From Gammaproteobacteria bacterium (lineage in GTDB: Bacteria; Pseudomonadota; Gammaproteobacteria; Steroidobacterales; SZUA-146): 12,882 nt of DNA. Position 1 is the first letter of the stretch. Every line of letters starts with the position of its first letter. The stretch covers positions 1 through 12,882 of the forward strand of contig QIGP01000037.1 in assembly GCA_003228965.1 (NCBI GenBank), given 5' to 3'. Of this stretch, positions 7,353 to 12,646 are shown piece by piece. The notes below the pieces were generated by a model. The model worked only from the letters and a program-made list of their open reading frames with translations. It did no database searches and was not told where the DNA came from. The position numbers and the translations under genes were made by a program.

Positions 7353-8474
7353 TCAACGGCGTGCGATTACAAAGCTCTCATCGTTGAACCACAAGCCGTT
7401 GTGTTTGTGCAAAATAAGCGACGTGGCATCGAGATAATCGGTCGACTGTAAAACGTCTTCCAGACTTTGGTCGTCAATTTGAGCGACATAGATAGCTGCA
7501 TTCCAGGCGGCAAAAAGCGTTGACGTTCCAATGCTCTGTTCAATTTCTTCGGGAAGAGTGTGCATTTGATACTGAAAAAGACCGTGTTCCTCGGCGTTGG
7601 CGTCAACAATGAATTGGCTGATATCGTCGCCAAGCATTGATCGCAACTCACGCATCAGCTCGTGTCGGTTTACTTTAAATGGATCTTCTTCCGGCCAAAT
7701 TTCTCGAATAATTTCTAATGCAGGATCTAGTCCGCAAGACTGAACGGCGATTAAGCGACCACCTGAACGTAGTGCGCGAGTTAGAGGTGAGAGTACGTAC
7801 TTAACTTTAAACTCGGCGCTCATATGCGCCCGCCACGGTTGTGAGGCAATCACCAGATCGAATTCGGCGTCCGTATCACCTTGCTTGGGCACAACTGAAT
7901 CAAGCACAAACTTGTGGTCTTTTCGATAGACTACGAGTACAGAAGGTTTAACGTACAAGGGGTTCCCGGATTTTTCACTTGATGTTATTTGCCAGCCGTC
8001 GACCAGGAAGTCGTCAATACTACCGAGTTGTTGATCGTATTCGCTCGCGCAATTACCTTCGAGCTCAACTACTTTCCAGTTGATATCGGATGCATTGTCT
8101 GGATTGCTGGGAGTAAGCCATGGCGCTTCTTTGTAGAGCATGTTGGTGTATACCATGACGCTTGCCGGGTGTTCGATAAAGCGGTCCGGCAGAATTTCAA
8201 GGCTCAGTCGAACGTCCTCAAGACTGATCTCCTTGCCAACTACGTAAAACGGGTGGGTTGGAAACTGGCGATGCATAGAGCGCATAACATGGGCCAGGAC
8301 GGTACCGTCACCCATGCCCGCATCAAAAACTCTAAGCGCCGGTGGCTGTGGGCTCAGACGAAGTAACTCGCGAGAAGCTCTTTCCCCAACTTTGCGTTTT
8401 TCATTACAAGTATTTACAAAGGCCAGATATTTCTGACGATTGTCATAGAAACGTAAGGATGGTTTGGGCAACAA
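7353..8474 (-). CDS. Class I SAM-dependent methyltransferase-like protein
   Basis: This 373-residue protein has Rossmann methyltransferase motifs: motif I VFDAGMGDGT (49-58, SAM glycine loop), an acidic residue after strand 2 in VVGKEIS (E82), motif IV DLVIASQPW (206-214) and the post-motif strand LRSGGRLIAVQS (235-246). The roughly 120 residues between strand 2 and motif IV are longer than in minimal enzymes and may hold substrate-binding insertions. The expected NPPY/DPPF-type tetrapeptide is replaced by SQPW, so an amino-group nucleic-acid target is not assured; I cannot name the substrate. The start is TTG 8474, because AAGGAG sits 7 bases upstream and MLPKPSLRFYD looks like a natural N-terminus. 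It stands alone on the minus strand, ending convergent with the PEP-CTERM region. Confidence 0.72.
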   Translation of the reverse strand: MLPKPSLRFYDNRQKYLAFVNTCNEKRKVGERASRELLRLSPQPPALRVFDAGMGDGTVLAHVMRSMHRQFPTHPFYVVGKEISLEDVRLSLEILPDRFIEHPASVMVYTNMLYKEAPWLTPSNPDNASDINWKVVELEGNCASEYDQQLGSIDDFLVDGWQITSSEKSGNPLYVKPSVLVVYRKDHKFVLDSVVPKQGDTDAEFDLVIASQPWRAHMSAEFKVKYVLSPLTRALRSGGRLIAVQSCGLDPALEIIREIWPEEDPFKVNRHELMRELRSMLGDDISQFIVDANAEEHGLFQYQMHTLPEEIEQSIGTSTLFAAWNAAIYVAQIDDQSLEDVLQSTDYLDATSLILHKHNGLWFNDESFVIARR

Positions 8475-8538
8475 GTAGGCTCTCCTTGGTTAAGGTGTGC
8501 AAAGGACCAGACAGTATGTGATCGATAAAGGCTTAGCT

Positions 8539-9300
8539 TTACCCACAAATATCATTAACATCCTCCACCATATCCATCAACCGTTGCCAGCCACGCCATA
8601 AACTGATCATGCCAGGCGGCGGATCTGTTGAGCGGCCAATGTATCCACCAAGCTTTGCTATCCATACAAGCGCTTCGCCAATAGTCGGCGGTACAGGTGG
8701 AAGCCTTTTTGTTTTCATGGTTTTTCTATAAAGGATTGACCATTCAACGTCGGTTAAGGCAACCGTGCAACAGTCGTCTTTGTGATGTTGGTGTGCTCGA
8801 GCGAACCAAAATAACCGCCATGCCACAATGCTTTTGAGCACGATGTATTTCTTTAATCGGTCAGCATGGCGCGGCTGGGCTTTCTCTACACTACCACAGC
8901 CTGACTTAAGTACTTTGTGGAACATTTCGATGTTCCATCGTTTCGAGTACCAGCGGATGCTCTCTTTTTCTTTGACCGGGCGATTCCAGTGACGGATTCG
9001 GCGTTTCTCTGTATAGGTTACTCCACTGAATGCCTTGCGATCAATGAACCTTTGATCCAGCAACCCTAGCGGTATTCCATCATCCGTTACCGCCAAGGTG
9101 TTGTGCAGTATTAGGCCTTCAGAATTAGTCGATAGCTTACTTCTGAACGTCAGATTCAGGCCCTTGGTCTTTGGTCTATTGTTGTAATCGAGGTACGTAC
9201 GGTCTTGAAGTAACAACACAGTGCCATGGGCTTTAATCCGCTGTATGGTCTGTTCAATGTGAGGTGCTAACATCCGCTGTTCTTTTACGTTTGGATGGTG
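8539..9300 (-). pseudogene. IS4-family (IS50/Tn5-like group) transposase remnant
   Basis: The frame keeps typical IS4-family blocks: LLLQDRTYLDY, which holds the first catalytic Asp (Tn5 D97 equivalent); the EKES.(R)W block; and the YREK signature Y-SK-R-WNI-E-MFHKVL-K with the catalytic Glu (Tn5 E326 equivalent). The C-terminal block LGGYIGRSTDPPPG...LWRGWQRL is also typical. Two parts are missing. The N-terminal DNA-binding region is cut off at repeat copy A (about 9300). KEKESIRW is joined directly to YSKRWNIE, removing the roughly 150-residue beta insertion, including the middle catalytic Asp (Tn5 D188 equivalent). The family is about 450 residues; about 250 remain. It cannot transpose itself. 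The apparent GTG start at 9312 lies in the repeat and is not original. I could not identify the terminal inverted repeats of the IS. Confidence 0.85.
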
Positions 9301-9447
9301 AGTTCCGGACACTCACGTAATCCGTGGGCCGCAACAGTCACAGCGGCGCTGCTGCGATTTCCCCCTTCTCGTACATAGGCCCAGATTCGCTCTGTTCATT
9401 CTATGGGTGTCCGGGATTTCGTCCGAGATTTCGCGGGATTTCGGAAT
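9301..9447 (+). repeat. Dispersed repeat, copy A (terminal inverted repeats CCGGACACYCA / TGGGTGTCCGG)
   Basis: The core from CCGGACAC (9305) to GTGTCCGG (9414) is 110 bases and aligns along its length with copies B and C, sharing blocks such as GCAACAGTC, CTACGATTTCC-like text, ACATAGGCCCAGATTC and TTCATTCTATGGG. After the core comes a tail of short CGGGATTTC-type units to about 9447. It abuts the truncated transposase on the left. The 163-codon frame that runs through it is spurious before 9480. Confidence 0.8.
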
Positions 9448-9479
9448 CGCCCTCGGTTAGTTCATTCGTGTTTGGAAAG

Positions 9480-10001
9480 ATGGCGACGCAGGGCCCCACC
9501 TCTGGCCGCTACTTCCATCCCGCTAACCAAGTCTGGGTCGATTTGGCACGCGAACTGGTCGGCAGATACACTGTCGGCACAACCCATCAAAAATTGAAGG
9601 CGCGATTTGCACAGAATTTTCAGGCGGCGCTCGAAGATCTAAATGCCACGACCTTGCGGCTACGGGACAGCTTCGATGACGATGGCTCACCGATTGCGGC
9701 TGGCTTGGGTGACCTAACCAGCTCCGCCTGGGATCATTTCCTCCGCGGCACCTTTGGTTTGTGTGTTGCAGAACCCCTATCGGAAGCCGCGATAGCACGC
9801 AAAGAGGTGCTGTAGGAAAAACTCGTTTGACTGAGTGACGACGGCATGCGTTCTGATTTCCGTTCGGCTGAAGTGCGGGAAATTTTGGACCTCATAGATG
9901 CATTCGCGGAGGTGACGATGCCGTTTTCCACAGTTGAGTATCATATTAGCAGCCGAAAGCGTCTCGTCGAAGATCTCCGTGCGACAATAGGATCGGCCTA
10001 A
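9480..10001 (+). pseudogene. Hypothetical cassette gene broken by two in-frame stops
   Basis: One reading frame of 174 codons runs from ATG 9480 to TAA 9999-10001, interrupted only by TAG (9813-9815) and TGA (9828-9830). The peptide looks coherent on both sides: MATQGPTSGRYFHPANQVW..., an amphipathic segment LKARFAQNFQAALEDLNATT, then after the stops LSDDGMRSDFRSAEVREIL and ending LVEDLRATIGSA. Single C-to-T changes explain both stops (CAG to TAG, CGA to TGA), which would restore EVLQEKLVRLSDDG. The final TAA lies inside GGCCTAAC, the start of an attC-like site, as is common in integron cassettes. The function is not recognised. A 51-codon frame from ATG 9846 could be expressed separately. 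GGAAAG near the ATG is a weak ribosome site. Confidence 0.55.
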
Positions 10002-10068
10002 CAAGTTGAAGCAGACGGACGACAAACCCGCTGCGCGACGTTGCCACCGCTGAGCAATGCGTTATACC
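9995..10068 (+). repeat. attC-like integron recombination site
   Basis: It begins GGCCTAACAAGTTGAAGC, resembling the R''-L'' half of attC sites, and ends CGCTGAGCAATGCGTTATACC, resembling the L'-R' half with a GCGTTA core. TAAC (9999-10002) pairs with GTTA (10061-10064); the L boxes pair only partly (TTG/CAA, AGC/GCT). At 74 bases it is within attC range. The upstream stop codon overlaps R'', and a ribosome site and gene follow within 15 bases, as in gene cassettes. Exchange would occur between G10061 and T10062. Confidence 0.6.
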
Positions 10069-10082
10069 CATAGAGGAATCGA

Positions 10083-10463
10083 ATGAGAAAATTAATTAGT
10101 TCTGGATCTTCCTATGAAAATTCTGTTGGATTTTCTCGAGCTTGTAGAATTGGAAACCAAATAGCAGTCGCTGGAACAGCACCGATAAAAGATGGTAAGA
10201 CTGCATTTGTAGGCGATTTATACAATCAAACTAAGTTCTGCCTAGAGGTTTCTGTGCATGCAATTGAAGAGGCCGGTGGTAGTGTTGAAGATGTAATTAG
10301 AACTAGAATCATGTTGATTGACATAGGCCAATGGGAAGAGGCAGCAAAAGCACATCGTGAATTCTTTTCAGACGTCAAGCCAGCTTGCACCTTTGTCGAA
10401 GTAAAAGGTTTAATTGATCCTGAGTGGCTGGTAGAGATAGAAGTTGATTGTGTGTTGTCATAG
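10083..10463 (+). CDS. RidA/YjgF/YER057c-family protein in a gene cassette
   Basis: This 126-residue single-domain protein has Rid-family hallmarks: an N-terminal ISSGSSYENSVGFSRACRIGN, VAGTAP, the helix LEVSVHAIEEAGGSVEDVIRTRIML, then WEEAAKAHREFF and the C-terminal WLVEIEVDCVL. RidA enzymes deaminate reactive enamines/imines, using an Arg in a P-A-R-S-x-V-E-V motif (R105 of E. coli RidA). Here the equivalent is PACTFVEV, with Cys102 in that place, so deaminase activity of the RidA type is doubtful; it fits the divergent Rid subfamilies of unknown function. The Glu in VEIEV (E120) is kept. GAGGAA lies a few bases before the ATG. The gene is richer in A+T than its neighbours, and its TAG stop overlaps the GGTATAAC core of the following attC-like site. 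These are signs of arrival as a cassette. Confidence 0.9.
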   Translation: MRKLISSGSSYENSVGFSRACRIGNQIAVAGTAPIKDGKTAFVGDLYNQTKFCLEVSVHAIEEAGGSVEDVIRTRIMLIDIGQWEEAAKAHREFFSDVKPACTFVEVKGLIDPEWLVEIEVDCVLS

Positions 10464-10549
10464 GTATAACAATGCGTTCAACCTGACTTCGCAAACTCGC
10501 GCGTTTTTTGCAAAGAGCGCAAAAAAGCGTCCGTTAGCTTCGCAGGTTG
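10463..10549 (+). repeat. attC-like site of the RidA cassette, truncated at its 3' end
   Basis: It starts GGTATAACAATGCGTTCAAC, like many attC sites, and GGTATAAC is the exact reverse complement of the cassette's leading edge GTTATACC (10061-10068). CAACCTGAC and GCAGGTTG can pair with one extrahelical A, as in L''/L' boxes. Between them lies an inner stem, CGCGTTTTTTGC with GCAAAAAAGCG. The expected final GTTRRRY core is missing; repeat copy B begins instead. Confidence 0.6.
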
Positions 10550-10690
10550 GTGAATTCCGGACACCCACATAATCCCTGGTTCGCAACAGTCCCGGCGGCG
10601 CTGCTACGATTTCCTTTTTCTCATACATAGGCCCAGATTCGGGCGTTCGGAATTCCCGCCCCCATGTCCGGGATTACCCCGGGATTCCCC
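10550..10690 (+). repeat. Dispersed repeat, copy B
   Basis: The core runs from CCGGACACCCACATAA (10557) to CCATGTCCGG (10671). It aligns with copy A, including CGGCGGCGCTGCTACGATTT-like text and ATACATAGGCCCAGATTCG. Its right terminal repeat is degraded (ATGTCCGG without the GGG). A tail with CGGGATT units reaches about 10690. On the left it cuts the RidA attC-like site; on the right it approaches the 3' end of the minus-strand gene. Confidence 0.8.
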
Positions 10691-10717
10691 GAAATTAGAC
10701 GGGAAGGGCGATAGAAC

Positions 10718-11488
10718 TTAAAACAGCGGCGCCATTGCAATTCCAGGCAAGAACAGCGCGACCAGGCAGCCAATGCTGATGGACCCAAAAAAAACAACCG
10801 AGACTTTCTGTTTTCCCTTCGCACCTGCGCTCACCAGAATGACAGTTGCGCCCAAGTTTGACACCAAGGGGTGTATTTGATACGAAGCATAGGCGGTCAA
10901 TCGCATGTCGGACATGTTTTTCTGTCTCTCGCGAAACCGCTTCGATAGCAGTCGATCCAAAACGATTTGCTTATACATATCTTCAGGGTAATCATTCATT
11001 GACTTCATAAAACCTTCGTATGCACTTCTACTGTCTATATAAAAAGATGATGTACCATTATTGGAGAGGCTTTCCAGTTCTCCGACAAGATACAGCTTTG
11101 GCCTGGATTCTTCGATTTTCCGACACACAATCGTTTGCATGATTTCACCAGATGACATATCGAGTTCATTGCAAATACCGACCGGCGAAAACCCGCCATA
11201 GAATACTGGATCGTTTGGTAAATTGCCCCGATATAATCTGGCCTTATCCTCAGGAGGATAGATCATTTCTTTAACGTTGTTGTAACGATCTGCAACGCTC
11301 GTTAGCTTTCTACCTCTAACAAATGGCTTACGACCATCATCGAGGCAGACACCTCGGTGCGTTGCAAATAACTCACCGATCATAGTTTGTAGAATTTTAT
11401 TGTCTACTGAGCGCATATCCAAACCGTCAACTCTAGTCACTAAATCCATATAGGGTTGAATTTTCTTCCGGTCAAATTGTTTAAACAC
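10718..11488 (-). CDS. Hypothetical protein, possible RES-like domain with C-terminal membrane segment
   Basis: This 256-residue protein starts at GTG 11488, with GAGGG 6-7 bases upstream. Residues 83-110 (ARLYRGNLPNDPVFYGGFSP followed by VGICNELD) resemble the R...N..G..lfY.a.....a..E core of RES proteins, NAD-consuming toxin-like enzymes; candidate conserved residues are R87 and E108, with a possible Ser near 202. The similarity is weak and by eye. The N-terminal 80 residues are charged and unrecognised. The last 27 residues (230-256) are strongly hydrophobic, unlike usual RES toxins; either a membrane anchor or an altered C-terminus, since T8 in the coding strand near residue 232 is a slippage-prone run. 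Codons are richer in A+T than the chromosomal genes. No Xre-type antitoxin gene is adjacent. It is oriented as a cassette on the minus strand behind the attC-like hairpin at 11567-11619. Confidence 0.6.
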   Translation of the reverse strand: MFKQFDRKKIQPYMDLVTRVDGLDMRSVDNKILQTMIGELFATHRGVCLDDGRKPFVRGRKLTSVADRYNNVKEMIYPPEDKARLYRGNLPNDPVFYGGFSPVGICNELDMSSGEIMQTIVCRKIEESRPKLYLVGELESLSNNGTSSFYIDSRSAYEGFMKSMNDYPEDMYKQIVLDRLLSKRFRERQKNMSDMRLTAYASYQIHPLVSNLGATVILVSAGAKGKQKVSVVFFGSISIGCLVALFLPGIAMAPLF

Positions 11489-11513
11489 AAAATACCCTCT
11501 TAGTTATATAAAG

Positions 11514-11525
11514 GTTTGATCAAAC
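11514..11525. repeat. 12-bp perfect palindrome
   Basis: GTTTGATCAAAC is its own reverse complement and directly abuts the 40-bp palindrome. It lies 26-37 bases upstream of the GTG start at 11488, just before the A+T-rich TATATAAC, and could be an operator for that gene. Confidence 0.6.
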
Positions 11526-11565
11526 GTATCCGCTCAGTAAACGACGTCGTTTACTGAGCGGATAC
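11526..11565. repeat. 40-bp perfect palindrome
   Basis: The left half (GTATCCGCTC...AAACGAC) and the right half (GTCGTTTACT...GGATAC) are exact reverse complements with no loop and no mismatch, centred at 11545/11546 in ACGACGTCGT. As RNA or single-stranded DNA it would fold into a hairpin of up to 20 base pairs less a small loop. It has no T run, so it is not a standard terminator. Confidence 0.95.
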
Positions 11566-11566
11566 T

Positions 11567-11619
11567 ACCAAACGCTAGACGGTATTGGAGGGGCCAGACC
11601 AATATTCTATTCGTTAGGC
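11567..11619 (-). repeat. attC-like hairpin, probably read on the minus strand
   Basis: GTTAGGC (11613-11619) fits the GTTRRRY core and opposes ACCAAAC (11567-11573) with one mismatch. Inside, G11574 pairs with C11612, TAGA (11576-11579) with TCTA (11606-11609) and TATTGG (11583-11588) with CCAATA (11599-11604), leaving unpaired bases on one arm as in attC sites. At 53 bases it is at the short limit of attC. Read on the minus strand, it would precede the gene at 11488 as a cassette junction, though the GTTTGGT core departs from consensus. Confidence 0.4.
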
Positions 11620-11700
11620 TGACAGACGCAACGATGCCGTAGCCGTCACACAGGCTAGCGATCCAAATAGTCGACACCAGCGTCACCGAGTCGTGGCCGG

Positions 11701-11835
11701 TCACGGCCACCAACTAGGCCTGGGGACAATGTCCGGGGCGTCGGGATGATATCCAGCTGGCACGCGAATGGCGTCGCCGCTCATCGGACCATCGAACAAT
11801 GTAGCGTCAAAGCAGGATTGTTCTTCGTTGGATGC
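11701..11835 (-). pseudogene. Gene fragment lacking its 5' end
   Basis: A minus-strand frame of 44 codons ends at TGA 11701-11703. It reads protein-like, with segments such as ASNEEQSCFDATLFDGPMSG and GYHPDAPDIVPRPSWWP. No start codon precedes it before the sequence runs into repeat copy C, which seems to have replaced its 5' part. The codons look used, with balanced third positions. I do not recognise the family. Elsewhere in 11620-11840 I see no complete gene. Confidence 0.3.
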
Positions 11836-11840
11836 CTGCC

Positions 11841-11957
11841 ATGAATACCGGACACCCACATAACCCCAGATTCGCAACAGTCACAACGGGGCATCTACGA
11901 TTTCCTGTTTCTTGTAGGTAGGCCGAGATTCTCACCGTTCATTCTATGGGCGTCCGG
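11841..11957 (+). repeat. Dispersed repeat, copy C
   Basis: The core runs from CCGGACACCCACATAA (11848) to GGGCGTCCGG (11957), 110 bases as in copy A. It shares TTCGCAACAGTCACA with copy A and TACGATTTCCT with copy B. It continues directly into the tandem repeats at its right end. Confidence 0.8.
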
Positions 11958-12057
11958 GATTCCCGTCTAAGATTCGCACTGTGCATTTCATGGGTGTCCG
12001 GGATTCCCGTTTATAAGATTCGCACTGTGTATTCCATGGGCGTCCGGGATTCCCGTC
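11941..12057 (+). repeat. Tandem repeat of the copy C right end (44/46-bp units)
   Basis: Three consecutive units start at 11941, 11985 and 12031, each beginning ATTYYATGGGYGTCCGGGAT followed by TCCCGT; the third is partial. Periods are 44 and 46 bases, the difference being a TA insertion. The frame coding MGVRDSR-type text through these units is an artefact of the repeat. Confidence 0.85.
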
Positions 12058-12098
12058 GCGACCAGACTAACAGACATTTTGGTACTGACATGTTTATC

Positions 12099-12127
12099 TT
12101 GACATTAGTCCTAATGCGGACTATTAT
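12099..12127 (+). promoter_or_regulatory. Near-consensus sigma70 promoter of the marR gene
   Basis: TTGACA (12099-12104), a 17-base spacer and TATTAT (12122-12127) give a start near 12134 and a leader of about 23 bases. The spacer is filled by the operator listed next. Confidence 0.85.
12106..12123 (+). promoter_or_regulatory. MarR-type operator O1 (autoregulatory)
   Basis: The inverted repeat TAGTCC-TAATGC-GGACTA lies between the -35 and -10 boxes and touches the -10. It has the same layout as O2 before the DoxX gene. A further half-site, GGACTAAT (12140-12147), lies just after the expected transcription start. Repressor binding here would exclude RNA polymerase. Confidence 0.75.
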
Positions 12128-12156
12128 TCGTTCGTATCAGGACTAATGGTGTTTAT

Positions 12157-12600
12157 ATGATTACTGCATCTAACGCAGCAAAACAGGACTTCTTACCAGT
12201 TCTTCGGGAACTGGTCCGCGCCTATCAGGCATTCGCCAGTTTTGATGCCAACGGTTATCAAGGTACCGGCTTGACGGTGCCCCAGGCGGATGTCTTGTTT
12301 ACCCTTGGCAATACAGCGGGCCTGAGCTTTAAGGAAATTGGCGAATCCACTCTAATTACAAAGGGCACATTGACCGGTGTAATCGATCGCCTTGAGGACA
12401 AGAGTCTGGTGAAACGCAGAGTGTCTAACGAGGATCGCCGAGTTACCAAGGTTGTGTTGACGAAAAAAGGAATGAGGCTGTTCGAAGAGGTTTTTCCTCG
12501 GCAAATCAGTTATATCAAGAAACGTTTCGACTTGCTGTCCAAAGCTGAACTAGCCGCAATCAAAAAATCACTGCACCGACTTCACACCATTTTCAGTTGA
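12157..12600 (+). CDS. MarR-family transcriptional regulator
   Basis: This 147-residue protein has typical MarR size and layout: an N-terminal dimerisation helix (about 8-30), LTVPQADVLFTLG (39-51), and a winged helix-turn-helix with FKEIGESTLITKGTLTGVID (58-77) including the recognition helix. The wing contains SNEDRRVTKVVLT (90-102; the D-x-R/DRR pattern is family-typical). A C-terminal helix (120-146) completes the dimer. MarR proteins bind palindromes as dimers and usually release DNA on binding phenolic ligands or on oxidation. The start is ATG 12157, with only a weak GGTG ribosome site. A palindrome in its own promoter and a second before the DoxX gene 46 bases downstream suggest it represses both. 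The single Cys-free sequence argues against thiol-based sensing. Confidence 0.9.
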   Translation: MITASNAAKQDFLPVLRELVRAYQAFASFDANGYQGTGLTVPQADVLFTLGNTAGLSFKEIGESTLITKGTLTGVIDRLEDKSLVKRRVSNEDRRVTKVVLTKKGMRLFEEVFPRQISYIKKRFDLLSKAELAAIKKSLHRLHTIFS

Positions 12601-12625
12601 ACTTTTTTTAACTAAATAGTACTAA
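12597..12625 (+). promoter_or_regulatory. Possible promoter of the DoxX gene
   Basis: TTGAAC (12597-12602), 17 bases, then TACTAA (12620-12625) is a moderate sigma70 match overlapping the end of marR and operator O2. Confidence 0.35.
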
Positions 12626-12634
12626 TACGTACTA
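12617..12634 (+). promoter_or_regulatory. MarR-type operator O2 before the DoxX gene
   Basis: TAGTAC-TAATAC-GTACTA is an inverted repeat with 6-base arms and a 6-base centre. It matches O1 at 15 of 18 positions and differs mainly by paired changes in the two arms that preserve symmetry. Confidence 0.7.
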
Positions 12635-12646
12635 AAGGAATAAAGC

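Noticed and set aside
9456..9462. GTTAGTT before the broken cassette gene as a possible attC core
   Set aside because: It departs from GTTRRRY and does not complement the GGCCTAAC at the end of the same unit, so the leading edge appears lost rather than present here.
11526..11565. Likeness of the palindrome arms (GAGCGGATA) to the lac operator
   Set aside because: The match is short, the spacing differs from lacO, and no LacI-type regulator is nearby; probably coincidence.
11946..12146. 66-codon frame coding MGVRDSR-type text
   Set aside because: It is produced by translating the tandem repeat, has no ribosome site, and overlaps the marR promoter and operator.
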